Shown: positions 9,853-22,536 of the stretch, in pieces | Layout: each line of letters begins with the position of its first letter | Position numbering within the stretch: position 1 is the stretch's first letter | Assembly: GCA_012845835.1 (NCBI GenBank) | Contig: JABAKD010000018.1 | Location: 7,123,222 to 7,187,221, forward strand | Source of the DNA: Undaria pinnatifida | Taxonomy: Eukaryota > Sar > Phaeophyceae > Laminariales > Alariaceae | Direction of reading: 5' to 3' | Length of the DNA: 64,000 nucleotides | Program-made: the position numbers and the translations under genes | Notes under the pieces: generated by a model | The model's database searches: none | Told to the model about the DNA's origin: nothing | The model's input: only the letters and a program-made list of their open reading frames with translations

Positions 9853-10351
9853 TTAGTTGTTGCGCGCCGTCTGGCTTATTTGAAGATAAGGAAACGATAG
9901 CACAGCAATGCGAGCTATGTTTCTTAGGGAAATCTCCATGTTAGCGCGATGGACCGAGGCATCACCCGTGGGCTTGGCAGTGGCAGCGGCAGTGGTAATC
10001 GCGGAGGGACGAGCGCGGACCAAATCGGAAGAAACATGTTTGTTGCGACAATCCATCACATCCAATTTGCTCGGGGGGTCGGTGGAGGACGAAGCATTCA
10101 CCAGGGTAGGAGTCACTTGCATTTTCCCCGGCACCACGTTGATCTCGCATAGTCGGCGCTCGAGTATGCGGACGGGCTGAAGGAGCTTGACGGGCCGTCA
10201 TGGGAACGGCCTCTCGCGCCATCTCTGTGTTCACTTTGACCATCTCCAGAGCTTCGGCTACCATTTCCTCGGTTGTGACTCCCAAGACCACCGTCCTGGC
10301 AACATCCGGATCCTCCACCACCTGCCCCAAGCCCTGACGTGTCGCCGCCAA
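9853..10351 (-). pseudogene. D-repeat ORF, N-terminal and upstream parts (D1)
   Basis: Two overlapping minus frames: 9853-10137 (VMDCRNKHVSSDLVRAR...) and 9962-10351 (GLGQVVEDPDVARTVVLGVT, then TTEEMVAEALEMVKVNTEMA). Both have close counterparts in D2 (62105-62695 and 62397-63173). The second contains a likely amphipathic helix and is rich in Ala, Arg and Glu. Whether the two frames join by splicing or by frameshifting cannot be decided from sequence alone. Confidence 0.4.
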
Positions 10352-11734
10352 TTCAGCTACCGCCGCCTCCTCCGCGGCGGTGGTGGGACCAGCCCGTGTC
10401 TGCCCCCACCCCCATCGTTGTCGCCGCTAGAACCATATTTGCCATTGGCAGAACCCCCGAGGCCCCGGCGGTGGTCTTATCCCCTGCCTAGGCTGTTATT
10501 ATTGCCACAGCAGTGCTTCTGGCGTGCATCCTGCGGGGTCGGCCATATAATGGGGTCCTGGGCTTCGTCGTAGGCCAAGCGAAGAGCTTTGACGAAGGCT
10601 GGAGTCGGGGCGGCCTCCATCTGGCCCTACTACATGCTATGGTTCATTGTAAACCACGCTTTTGTCACGGAAAGGCGCTCCGCCGGACGTAGCCACATCT
10701 TCCGAAACGACGCCAGGAGAGCGGAGGCCTTGGCCACGACCGAGGCCCCCAACGCGATTGGGAAATCATCTGTTAACGAAGAGGGATATGAATTGGACAC
10801 TACCTTCGAAGAAGGCCGCGGCCCCAGGCCGTTTCGACCGAGGGGTGACGCCCTGCTGTCGTTTGGGATTCTGGGGAGCCGTGGTTGCTCCCGTCGCAGC
10901 CGCCTGATTATCGCGGTTTAACGATTATTACGTCGGCGCTGCCGCCGCTGCTGCCTTCCGTTCCGCGCTCTCGGCCTCCGCGATGCCTCGCTGCACCAAC
11001 TGGAGGCGCCGCTTACGCTGGAATGTCGTCGCTGTTGCAGCTTCCAGCGCTTGATATGTCCGCGGCGCCTCGGTTGCTGTGCTCGAGCTGTCGCGGACAT
11101 CCCGGCCGCCGCAAGATACTGTGGCTGCCACGCACCCTAGCTCGGAGAGGCCCGCGGTGGACGCGCTGCCGAGCGTGGGGAGAGCCCTCACTGACTGTCC
11201 TCCGCGTCAAGAGGGGACAGGGCTGCTTTCGTCTCCGGCCATTGCTGCGAATCCTCCTGCTACAGGGTCGTCCGTGGTTCCACGTTAGAGAATGGATGCT
11301 CGCGCGAGCCAATCGGAGGTCCACCACCTGCAACCTTCGCCTCGGTAAGGTATCCATGGTTCGAGTTGCGTTTGCTCAAGGATGGGTGCTCCAGAGGGAC
11401 ATCACGAGGCCCACCGCCTTCAGCTCCCTTCCCGAAAGGGCCTCAATGGTCCGAGTCGGAGGAGCTCGAGCGTGACTAGTGATCCGAGTCGTGACCACCG
11501 TTGTGGGAGCGCGCAGAAGCCCGCAACCTGCGCTTGGACCCTTTTTCGTAAGCCGAGGAAATCACTTTGGAGGGTCCAACGACAGGGAGTGGAGATGGGG
11601 CCGGAACAAAGAAACGGGCAATACGACGCGACAAGCAAGTAAGGGGGCAACAATAGTGTTGCGGTGCCTGCTATGGTAGTATCAAAAACATTGTTTTTCC
11701 GCAAACAGTATAATAAAGGGTCCTGCCCACGTCA

Positions 11735-12510
11735 AACAGCAGCATAAGGACCGCACCCAATTCAACAGCAGCACGGAAGTGCCGCGTCTGCACCAACAGC
11801 AGAGTATAAGATCAGCGTCTGCATCAACCGCAGAAAAAAAGAAAGGGCAGCATCTAAACGATCACGTGGATCTAACGGTTACTTGCAACAATGCCATGTA
11901 GATGCAACTGCATATGATCCACGGAAATGGTTGCTGATTCATCATGTTCTCCGATGACGAGGAGTTCTTGTTATGCTTGGGATGTCTGGCGATTCCAGCC
12001 TTTCATATTGAATGAATTGTGCTCAACCGGGCCAATGTGGTTGTTGGATTGTGCGTTGTGTGCGTGTACGAGGACTAGTGTACGGCAATGAATAGAAAAA
12101 ATACATTTTCTACATGTTCTTCTGCTTTATCTGATGGTCTACTCTGGCTACCTTGGGCATACCGCGTGACCCAAGCTGACCCGTGTTGAGATCATCCCGT
12201 CAGCATCCACCCTGACAGCATCGCAAAAGGGGGGTGTCCGTATCAACAGCAATGTATTAGGCACCCGCACTAACCACAGGAAAAAACAGGCAGCATCCAC
12301 CCTAACAGCGGTGTAAACGGGCAGCGCCCACAGCAAAAACAGGTATACGGTCAGCGGCCGCACTAACCGCAGCAAAAAGGGAAGGCAACGTCCACACCAA
12401 CCGCATTATATCAGGCAGCATCCACCGTAACACCAGTGAAAATAACAGCACATACACCAACCGCAGTATACCGGGAAGGCAAGATCCACACCAACCATAT
12501 TGTTGGAGCA
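11735..12510. repeat. CAGCATCCACC minisatellite, clusters 1 and 2
   Basis: Imperfect units of about 60 bp containing GCAGCATCCACC, CTAACAGCAGTG and CACCAACCGCAGTATA, at about 11735-11850 and more densely at 12190-12510. The third cluster lies at 13300-13640. On the minus strand they translate to recurring hydrophobic pieces such as VRVDAA. Confidence 0.7.
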
Positions 12511-13251
12511 TGGACCCTGACAAATGCTACGGTAGAGGTGGACCATTTTGTTTCCCGGGTCTCCTCGGTTAAGCAGCTCGATTCCTGTCCTTTTTTCGTG
12601 CGTTTTTAGTACGAAATGAAAGCTGAACCCAAACAACAGTGATCCCATGGCCTGGGTACAGTGAAGAATCACATATCAATATTTTTCCGAACATGAATCG
12701 ACATTCCGACGATGTTGGGTTAAGGAGGCCCGTCATTTAGAATGCATTTTAGCCAAAAATGATATATCTATCGTAGCACGCTCCCTCTGCATTACATTTT
12801 TAATAGTATTTGTTTGATTAGCAGTCACTACCCGGAGTACACTAAGTATATGATTATAAAAATGCAGAGGAATACAAAATGCGAGGAACATCGGTTTGTT
12901 ACGTTTGTATATTAAATAAATTTGTAGCTAACTTCCCACCATTAGTGTCGGGGAACGTTGCAGGGAATATTGCAAGGAACTTTGCTTTATATAGGACGGC
13001 CTGTTGGTAAGTACAACAAATCGTAGATTACATCTGCCCGTAGCTTGGACATCATGCCGTATCGACCAGGTGATCGTGAGCCCCACCTCAGTTAGTCCTT
13101 ACATCTCCTTACTTCTCCTCTTCTCTTCTTCTCCGTTTACTCCATACGTCTTTGGTTTTCACACTCGCACCACTTTCCAAACCATTTTCTCTTTTCTTTA
13201 CAAGTACAAGTGGTCTTCGCGGACACGTCGGTGCCACCTCTACCATTATTA

Positions 13252-14211
13252 TCAAATATTCAGAGCCTCGATACACACCATTGTAAGAAAAAAGGCATTA
13301 TAACGGGCGGCATCTACCCTAACAGCAGTGCAAAGGACAGCACATACGCCAGGCGCAGTATAACGGCAGGAAAACAAGGGCAGCATCCACCCTAACAGCA
13401 GTGTAAAGGACAGCACATACGCACATACACCAACCGCAGTGTGAAGGGAAAGATAACGTCGATACAAATCAACCGCATTATAACGAGCAGCATGTATCCT
13501 AAGAGCAGTATGAAGGACAGCGCAAACGCCGGCCGAAGTGTAAAGGCGGCCAAACGAGCAGCATCTACTCCAAACCCAGTGTAAAGGACGCATTTCCAGT
13601 AGCTGCAGTGCCCATACCACGAGCAGTAATAATATCTGCAGCCCACGGCAACAGCAAGATAAGGGTATCGTAGACGCTAGTAACACGATAAATAAACAGA
13701 ACATTAATTCAGCGTTCGCTAAATTAAAGTCTGTGACATGGGAGATATAACTGTGAGGAAAAATTCTCTCATCATTCGCCCAAGGGTCGAATTTACAGAA
13801 GCGCGTATACGCTCGGAGCGAGGTGTGTCGTACAACGGAGGGCGTCAGTGCAGCAGTGGAGTCGCTTGAACAGCGGAGGGGGCGTGCTGAGTGCTGCGTG
13901 GTCAGAAATATTAGACAGCCTGACTGGAGTGCAGCAAAGTCCACAGCAGAGGTTTCGTCAGGCGTGTGCCTTCGAGCGGGTATGTGCGGTAGCTGTATGA
14001 AAATTACACTTATACTGTTAAAAACAGTGCCATCCTGCTTGAAACACGGAACATTTACTCCGTAAAGCGTGTGCCATGGACCGAGAATGAGCTCTGTAGC
14101 TGAATGCACTAGAAGAAGAACAGTGGAAAAAAATAATGCCAATCGAGTTGCGCCTGCTTTCCGGGAGGAAGGGCAAAACGAAACAACCCAAGACCCTGGG
14201 CACCCTGGCAC
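13252..14211 (-). CDS. 319-residue hypothetical ORF running through minisatellite DNA
   Basis: The longest open frame outside the transposons. The N-terminal two thirds (14211 to about 13650) are not repetitive and contain hydrophobic stretches (LALFFSTVLLLVHSA and LMFCLFIVLLAS). The C-terminal third is translated minisatellite with recurring GVCAVLxTAxRxxAARYN blocks. A frame of this length could be chance in low-stop repeats, so the call is weak. If real, it would be a membrane-associated protein with a repeat tail. No family was recognised. Confidence 0.25.
   Translation of the reverse strand: MPGCPGSWVVSFCPSSRKAGATRLALFFSTVLLLVHSATELILGPWHTLYGVNVPCFKQDGTVFNSISVIFIQLPHIPARRHTPDETSAVDFAALQSGCLIFLTTQHSARPLRCSSDSTAALTPSVVRHTSLRAYTRFCKFDPWANDERIFPHSYISHVTDFNLANAELMFCLFIVLLASTIPLSCCCRGLQILLLLVVWALQLLEMRPLHWVWSRCCSFGRLYTSAGVCAVLHTALRIHAARYNAVDLYRRYLSLHTAVGVCAYVLSFTLLLGWMLPLFSCRYTAPGVCAVLCTAVRVDAARYNAFFLTMVCIEALNI
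13300..13640. repeat. CAGCATCCACC minisatellite, cluster 3
   Basis: Continuation of the family at 11735-12510: repeated GGGCAGCATCCACCCTAACA, AGTGTAAAGGACAGCACATA and CGCAGTATAACG, with unit lengths near 60-65 bp. Confidence 0.7.
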
Positions 14212-17200
14212 GGGCTCGGGGAACTGACGCGTCTACAGCCTGTTTTGGTCCAGCGCTGGTAAGCGGTTCCCGTTAAGATCGACCTCGCTCCATCTGAAAA
14301 TTTACATAATACCCCATGAAGTTCTCGACGTACGGCTTTCTTCGTCTCTGAAGATCCGGTCCAGATCCCATACGCATGCTAAGGCAGAGCTCCGGTGAAA
14401 CCAAGCGTAGCACAAGGAAGAGGCTGCCGCAAGCCAGGTAGAGCTCGGGGCAGGCCCGGGGATGCAGAGAACAGATTCGTTCTTGATTTAGGCTTCCGCT
14501 GGCTACTCTACAGGAGCCAGTCTGGCGGAGTGCGGAACAAACAAGCCTGCGCTTGACGCTTGTGATGGCGACGCTGCAGAGCGGAAGCATTCTTGTAGAG
14601 TGCCAGGCAAACAGGCTGCCTTAAGTCGCGAGGAGCTTCGAAGCGGTGGAGCGTCTTCTGCACGACATCCGAGGCCGTCGTCAATGAGCAAATATGTATT
14701 CAGCCACCAACTGGAGTCCCCTGCTGTCGTACAGTCGTAGTGGTCGCCGCTGGAGAGGGAAGAGGACGCTCCATTGAAAGGCCATCGAAAGGATGCAAGG
14801 GTAGACTCGGTGAGCAAGGCTACGAAAAAAACTAAGTTCGAGGGGATGGGAAGAAGACTGCGAAATGGCAATGTCACTATTAATAGCCCAAGACGATATT
14901 TGCGAATGGACCAGATGGGACAAAAGTATCCATTGGCAGGTCTGCCAATTCAGCATGCCCTTGTTATTACTCGATGTGTCCCAACTCAGGAGTAAGATTG
15001 AAGCAGCTGTAATATTCCCAGAGTCGCGATGGCATCTGACAAAGTGCGGGCTCTCGCCCGTCCCATCTCATGATGTTCCCGAATACAAAACGCTACCCAC
15101 ATAATACGAAACCGGACCAATTACCCATTTTTGGAGTAATTACCGGCGTTCCAAGGCCATACGATCACGTATACTTAGTAGTCCACCCTTGGAATCCTTG
15201 TCGTTAATCGATCCGCGTCAGCGCGGAAACCTTACATTGATTGCACCCCGTATGCGCTGATGGATGGCATAACATGTTTATGTGAAGAACACACACAACA
15301 ACTGCTTTTCAAATTCAATGTGAACAAAGACGGATGCACAGAAGGGTGGAACTACCAGTTCAGGACTTAATCGCCCGTCCACCCCCACGGCGGTACGGCC
15401 AGATAGACAGGTAGTGAGACGGGTATCATGTCCTACGCCTGGCCTAATACTAAGAAGAGATATAAACATTATCATTTCAAGTGCAGACTAAAGCTCATAC
15501 GAGTAAATGGAAATGAAACCGTAAACGAAACCTATGTATAGATACCATGTTGCCGGTACACGTAGATGTTTCGTTCACGTGGCCGTACATGTTCACACAT
15601 CTCTGTCAATAGACTAATAGGTTATGATTGTCGCCGGACGCGATATTGCTTTATACTCAGCAATTTCGGGAAAGAAACGGCACAAGTTTGAAGTTTCCAC
15701 GGGGGCACTCAGTTTAGTCTTCGGTATGGAATTGGTTACGAAGACAAACAGGCGTACACAGACATGCTGTAACTTATACAATAGTCAAAACACCCGGCGA
15801 TGTCCAGAATGAATTTCGCCGACCTTTTTATGCAATGCGTCATTTTTACCCCAGTTATTCTACCAGATACTCGCCCTTCATCCTTCTCTTCGCTGTAGTT
15901 GTAACTGAGAACCGGCGGCATCCGGCAGGTCGTCGTCCCACCCACCCACTGCAGTACGCGCTGCTATCATTTTCGCCGACAACTAACTCTATATGTGCCC
16001 CAGAAAGAAGAAAAGCACAACTAAGCACGAAGCCTGAGAGGATTTAGCAGGCCGTTCAACACCCACCACAGCACAATCGTGCTTCGCTTGCAAGAAACTT
16101 CGTCTGTCTTTGCTGCTTCCCTGTCATGACACGCTGTGTATGTTCTATCCATTATATGCGCCAAATAAATAGACGGGAAGCTTGCTATTGTCAATCTGTC
16201 ACCTCCGGATGATGGGCGAGTACACTACGTTGACAACTTTATCACAGAGGTTGCTGGGGCATATCTTATCCTTGACAGCCAAGACCACAACGAACCCTAG
16301 GTAGCCCGACATAGAGGCAGTCGTTCATGAAGACGTCTCTGCGCAAACTAAATACGACCCGGTCCAACGTCTGACTTGGACTACGGTGAACAATAGCAGC
16401 GAAACACAGACGAACGGGAAACTGCACACGCTTAACGTCCACACCTTGCCCTGTAGCGACCGAAAAGGGCACACGGGGAATTCAACGAACATTCTCCAGC
16501 AAAAGAGAAGCTTGCAACGTGTAGTACGTAGAGCGAGATGGTTGCAACCGCAACTTTGGCCCCAATCGTTCAACCGGCCATCACATTCACACTTCTACTT
16601 AACAAGACGCATATACTCCCTACCTTTATGTCAATGATGTCAGAGGGCACGCCACTGCTGTGTTGAAGAGTAGATAGGTTTGTTCGTAATACTGCGGTTT
16701 CAGGTACTGTCACCTGCGGATATTGCGGTTTTCATGTCATGTGCGGAAACATAGGATACTGTACGTGTTTGAGTCTTGTTCAGGTTGATGGCTTGCCTCA
16801 CGGAGGAAGTCCACGACGATAATGATACAACCCGGGCGTTGATGGAATGATACTGCCCGTATACATGGCCGAAAGGAGTCTCTGTGGCAACAAGGTACGG
16901 CTGACCCGTGTGTGTACGGAGCGAGTGACATACTGGTACCATCTCTCGTGATCTATGTGTGCGAGGGTCTGCGACAGAACGGTACGACCCGCGTGTGTAT
17001 TGTGGTGGTGGTACGACGTATTGTATGGCTCTCTTGGACGATCATGTATAAACGCGCTTGTGCGTTCCACAGCGATCTAACTGTCTCGTCCTGGTCGGGA
17101 GTCGCTGAAGACTTTTGTTTTACGTGAAGATGATAGTACCGCGCGAGCGGTGATTGGTGGGTGGTTGTGGTGGTATGGAGACGGTGGTATTGGAGGCTTG

Positions 17201-18780
17201 ATATCAACACACTTGTTGACAGATTTCAGCACTATCGACCTGGTACTCCTCTGATCACCTGCAGCATTGGTGGGAACAATTGCGGTCTTCGAAAAAGCGG
17301 GCAGAAGGGGTTGAGTTACCTGCCAAAGCTACAATCACGTGATAGAAGAGGGGTTGACGATGGTTAATGCCCGGTTCGACCTATAGTCTAGTATTTTTTA
17401 TCCAGTTTCGGCGTAATCTACCGCGGACCGGAGCTGGAATGCGGCTTCTGTGGGCAAGGCTTCAATCTGCCAAGCGAACGGCAGGCGGAATAATTGGGCT
17501 TCCGTGCCGGAGATACGACGACCGTTGATTGCAGATTCGGAAGACGAAAGGGTGGAACCGCAGCAGAGGCGGGCCCCTGGGGTGGGGACGGTCGGTGATG
17601 ATGGTGAGCCGCCTGCAAATCGGATCTTGCTGTTACTGGTTTTATGGTTCATACATACCGCCCCGGTGGCGAGTGATGAACCGTTTTCACTACGGTTGCA
17701 TGGGCCAGATATGGTAGTGCTGGTGGTTTTGCTGGTGTTGTAGTCAGCCGCGAGTCTGCGACCTAGGAGATTGTTGGCTCGAGTGTCCTTTCTTTGGCGG
17801 TTTGGACGCTGCTGCAGCAGCATGAATGAGGTGGAGCAGGAGCAGCAGTCTGAGCCGGTAGCGGTGGGGACTGTGGCGACCGGCAGTGGGACTTGGCCGG
17901 TACGGAGGTCATTGTTGCGGCAGCAAGAGGGCTTGGGGCATCGTGGTGCATCAACGCATCCGTTCGATCTGGGTACGCCAAAAGATAGAAGGCCACCGCT
18001 TCGACCAGAAAAATGAACCGGGCACGATTGAGGGGGGATATGTGGAGGAAAATAGGGAGCAGAGAGGGTACAGCAGCAGCAGTACCAGCTGCAGCAAACG
18101 GCTGGATAGGAGATGAGATGGAACGTCATCGTCCCCCTTTGACCCTGGCAAGACTCCATGGATACTCCCTTGACATGTTATGTCCGAGAGTAGCATCGCT
18201 TGATTTTCTAATGTGTTGGGGTGCAGTGGTTCATGAAATTTTGTTTGTTTCTGTGCTTGGTCACATGATATAGACATATTGTCGTTGTCTAGTCAGGTTT
18301 TTCGCTTTCAAGAATCATAAAGGGGGGTTGTGACACCATGCTTCTACTCGCACGCATATAGAAGTATACCATGTAGTGCAGATGAAATGGAGGGCGTGGG
18401 TTGCTCGCTCTGCACTCGTACAACGTACCATATGAAGGCATACGACTGCCGATTGACGTTGCCCATGACCCAGGACGTATTTTATAAAACATGATACCAC
18501 GTACGATTCGTACCAGGTACGAGTTACCGTATTGTTTTTACAAGGGCTCTTCTCCGCGGGCTGAAGTCACCCGCTACACGCTCGCGCGAGGAAATTTGCA
18601 AGAAAATGTGAAGGGGGCAGAAAGAAAAGACCAATTATTTAATGCAACTAGCGATTTGATAATGCCAAGGGCTACTTGTGCAGAGCTGATTGCAGCGTGC
18701 TGTGCTGAGTGGTCGTTGGCAATATTCACGTTCTGATCGGCGGTGTGGGTGTAATTAGACGGGGGGGGAGAAGTGAAGAG
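14212..18780. other. No confident gene
   Basis: The open frames here are short or of odd composition. The longest (17398-18159, minus, 253 residues, Ser/Cys/Pro-rich) overlaps equally plausible plus frames and shows no motif. Repeated ACACACGGGT/CCGTACC motifs occur at about 16890-17010. I see no RNA gene or transposon domain. Confidence 0.5.
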
Positions 18781-18874
18781 GGCCGAGAGTGATGAATGAA
18801 GAAATAAAAAGACGAGTACACACGTGCATACCGGTACCTGGTACCTGGTACTTCGCATGGTACCTGGTAGTGTG

Positions 18875-19440
18875 TGTTCGAAAGAGGGCACAGCGCAGCA
18901 CGGCACAGCACCGCACCACAGGGCAAGGCAAGGCACCGCACGGCACCGCACGGCGCTGCGTTGCGCGCTGTTGATCTATAACACGTTCAGCTCAGCTGAT
19001 CTGGGAGCATCTACTGTGATTTAACAACGTAGAGCGTACAAACCTGGTGTGGTGTTGTACCTCGGTACTGCTTGATAATACTTCATCGAATGAGACCTGG
19101 CATGTACGAAAGAGAAAGTACAGGACAGCACGCAGCACAGCACCGCACAGTACCGCACCGCAAGGAAGGGCACGGCACCGCACGGCACCGCACAGCGCTG
19201 CGCTGCGCGCTGCTGAGCTATAGCTGAGCTCAGCTGAGCTAGGAGTACTTAACGCGATCGAACAATGTAGTAGGTACAAACCTGGTGTGGTGTGATGCAC
19301 CTCGGTACTGCTGTATGTTACTTCATCGAATGAGACCTGGAATGCACGAAATAGTAAGTAGAGCTCAGCTCGGCACAGCACGGCACAGCACCGCACAAAC
19401 AGTACCGCACCACACGGCAGGGCACGGCACTGTGAAATGC
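18875..19440. repeat. Tandem repeat, period about 238 bp, with GCACGG-type GC-rich arms
   Basis: Units contain ACCTGGTGTGGTGTTGTACC, then CTTCATCGAATGAGACCTGG, then runs of GGCACAGCACCGCAC and AGCTCAGCTGAGCT. The CCTGGTGTGG anchor recurs at 19043 and 19281. At least two and a half copies are present. The AGCTCAGCTGAGCT core is self-complementary. Confidence 0.75.
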
Positions 19441-19444
19441 GTTA

Positions 19445-19790
19445 CGGGACTGGTGCGTTAGGGGAACAAACCTGGGATTTGAGCCAAGGCGACCGGTGCA
19501 TTAGAGGGACAAATCGAGTATTTTAGATAGGTGACCTGTTCATTACTCTGTTGGTTTTGACTATTTCTTGCACGATTTCGTGGCAAGGCCCCTGTTTTTT
19601 CGTACCAAAGGATGTACGATTTCGTACTAATGTCGCTGTTTTGCTTGTTTCCGGAACGATTAACGCACCGGTCCCCTAGCAATTTTTCATGTTTTTTCCT
19701 ACCCCTGATGCACCGGTCACCTAGCACAAATCCCAGGTTCGGTCCCCTAATGCACCGGCCCCCTAACTCATTGCAACGGCAACGCACGGT
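19445..19790. repeat. R4 repeat, ACCGGTGCATTAG type, copy 1
   Basis: Contains CGGTGCATTAGAGGGAC, TTTCGTACTAATGTCGCTG, TTTTGCTTGTTTCCGG and AATGCACCGG in both orientations. Related DNA lies at 34795-34825, at 47340-47478 and at 53275-53545. The last two are one copy split by the intact family B element. Confidence 0.65.
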
Positions 19791-19984
19791 GCTGCTGCGC
19801 TAGCGCTGCGGTGCGCTAGTATTATAATGTACTATTTAATTTGCCACCCGAAAATTCGCACAGTTAGTGTGAGCAGTAAAACATATATATGGTGAAAAAA
19901 AAAACCCAGACAAAGAAAACGAACGCACAAAATCACACGTTCAACAACCAACAAATAAGAAACTCGTGCTAGATGTGCGTCCTG

Positions 19985-20070
19985 ACCCTACCCCCCCGAG
20001 GCACCATAGCCAAGCACCCCTCCCCATGCGCTTCCGACGAAGCATCGAACAGTAATCCGTCTTATATAAT
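19985..20070 (-). pseudogene. Broken second copy of the 8305-8679 fragment
   Basis: The minus strand reads DGLLFDASSEAHGEGCLAMV in the position of DSGLSFDSSSEVCEGEDLAL from the 8.5 kb fragment, with CACGTC/GTGCGTCC-type flanks that only partly align. It is too short to be functional. Confidence 0.35.
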
Positions 20071-20099
20071 ATTTCGTAAACAAAGCAAGAAAAGAGAAG

Positions 20100-22530
20100 C
20101 CGGTTTTCAACGTTAAAATTACGACATTTTTCAAGTGGGAATGCTCTGAAGAGCTCCGTTTCAGGAATCTGAACCTGCCCAGCGGTCCGGAAAGGAGACT
20201 ATCTTAGTTAGTGTGTGAAAGGAAAAAAAATATGGTGGCGCCCAGGGAATCGGTATTTTTAGAGTAGTTTTATACTTTTTTTGTGGTGATTGGGTACAAC
20301 GTTTTATGGCAGATCATGATTTCTTACCTCGTACTTGGTTCATATTTGCATGAAAGCCAAATTGAGACTAGCTAGTATTGAGATATATGTCTCCGAGGGA
20401 ACTCGCTCACCGATAACACTGCTACTGCTGTACCTGGTATAGATCTGATGACTCTCCTTGCTAAACTAACAAATGTGGCGTTTGGATTGATGCGAAATAA
20501 GCACGATTCACGCAATAACAGCAACGATAATAGCACGAGTCATCGCACGGTAGGGTTTGATTATTGGGTCAAAGCGCTTCTGGTAATAATGTGTTGATGT
20601 TACGGTTGAGCTCCTCAAGTGTGGAACCATCGGTTGGTTTGAAACAAAACCTGCGTACGTTTGTTTAAGGACCAGAGCACATAGAAATGTGGGTCGGATG
20701 TTGGTCGGGTTGCGCGGACGCATGTCTTCGTCTTCATGGTTCGGGTGACGATGGATGGTGTTGAGCTCCTCATGCTATTAATAGGTACTCAGGAACTTCT
20801 TCTGCCACCCCTGTTGTGGGATGACTCATATGTGTGAGATAAACTGACGCGGTAGCATGAAGGTGGATGCAAGGCTGCAAGGAAAAACGTTACCCGCTAA
20901 AAAGGTAAGAAGAGTGTCCCGAATGTCTCGCTTGCTAACTGGTCTGTGACTTGACGCGAGTTCTAGTGTGACGGACCTTACCGTGAACTGGTATCATTTT
21001 CCGACACGGCATGCGAGATGTTTTCGACCGGATGTCAAACGTGCGTTGCAATGTCTATCATTGACTGGCAAATACTGCTAGTCTAGTGCCTGTATGCGGA
21101 GGCATGATTCGAGTGGTATGCGAGATATTTTCGACCGGATGTCAAACGTGTGTTGCAATGTCTATCATTAACTGGCAAATACTGCTAGTCTAGTGCCTAT
21201 ATGCGGAGGCATGATTCGAGTGTTCGGTATTCGTTATTTTGTTTTGATATGCATTGATAAAGTAACGGTAGCACACCTCAAAGGGGTATGAGTGGTGGAG
21301 GTCCATTTGGGGTTACATTTGGATGCGTACTATGCACAGAAGGCTACTAGTCGGAGGTCTACCTCTGGTGGGGCTGTGACGTGTGCTGATGCCTTGAGCA
21401 TCGTTTTGCTCTAGGGTACAGGCACCCGTTACGCTTTCGTCTATGGAAATAAAGTGTGGCCAACTGGTGTGTGAAACTTCGCACGTACGTCAGCAGGGTA
21501 ACATGCTGCTGCTCTCACCAAACCATTGCACACGGAGGCGTTTTATCGTTTGCATTCGTTCATGGGAAATATCTAGCAGGGAGGCTGCTAGAGTTCGATT
21601 TCAGACGTGCTGTTGCTTGGTCCTTTCTGCAGTGTACGCAACAAGGGGGGCGATTGTGATGGCCGATGGGGTTTTATGTGAAGACGGTGTTAGTGATAGT
21701 TTAAAGGTTTCCCAACAGATTCTCGCTTGATGGATATTTTCCTTTCCCGTACTTACTGTCTTATTTCATATGGGAGATTTGTACTAAGCGTGATGCTGAG
21801 ACATGCTGGTAATGGGACTGCTTGTTTAACTAAGCATTTGCTCGATAGTGTGCACCTGCATCAACATCCACTATATTGTGTTGATAGGCTCAACAGTGAA
21901 AGAGGCCATGTGTTGTAACGAGAGATCACGTTCCCGTACAAGGCGCGATTTCTATCGCTAGAATACGAAATACCCATCTAAATGGAGTAGGTTTTGATGA
22001 AAACAAGATGAATATACAACAAAAACGCACAAACCAAATGTCCGGAGTGGCCTCTTAAGCTCTTCCCGGGTTATAACGCCGTGGGCATTGACATGGAGCC
22101 TTCACATCAAGAGAGCTCGGCCGCGCCATCACAAAAGAAAATGCCGCCCAACCGGGATACTCCCGAATTACTTTCCCTCCACAATAAAGGCAATCTGGCA
22201 CTGAAACTCCGTGATATCCAGTAACCGTTGCTGAATCTTACCCAGACACAACGATCAACAAATTCCCTCTACAATGAAGCCTGTCTGCTGTTGAAACTCC
22301 CAATTTATAATACCAGCAAACCGTCGTCATGGACGATCCTGATACAAGCAAAATCAACGGGAAATTATGAGGGCTGGTCATGCATGGTGTAAATAGCACC
22401 ATGATCATTGCTCAGTGTATGGTTGTGATCCTGTAGTTCTTGGTGGTGGTAGTAGTGGCCGTGGTGGTGTTGTTGTTGTAGTTGCTGTGGTTATCTTCAC
22501 ATATAATCGATTGTTCTGTCTACCAAAAAT
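20100..22530. other. No confident gene apart from a tandem duplication
   Basis: Short frames only (95 residues or fewer). A hydrophobic-looking frame at 21443-21730 (+) has no motif. The tandem duplication at 21011-21224 is listed separately. Confidence 0.5.
21011..21224. repeat. Perfect-period tandem duplication, 107 bp x 2
   Basis: ATGCGAGATGTTTTCGACCG begins at 21011 and recurs at 21118 with only a few substitutions over 107 bp, indicating a recent duplication. Confidence 0.9.
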
Positions 22531-22536
22531 CCAGAG

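Larger units (their letters stand above)
8706..11640. mobile_element. Large repeat D, copy 1 (D1)
   Basis: From TGTCAACGCAACCGC onward this matches 61307-64000 over its whole length with small indels. The second copy is cut by the window end, so the full size is unknown. Both copies share, left to right, an AT-rich segment, tRNA-like pol III boxes, a minus-strand ORF of unknown family, and a GC-rich upstream segment. No LTR, RT or transposase was recognised. The orientation of the ORFs suggests that the element reads right to left. Confidence 0.75.

Noticed and set aside
17398-18159. 253-residue minus-strand frame rich in Ser, Cys and Pro
   Set aside because: Several plus-strand frames over the same DNA are equally long and equally plausible. 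No motif, helix pattern or second copy supports any of them.
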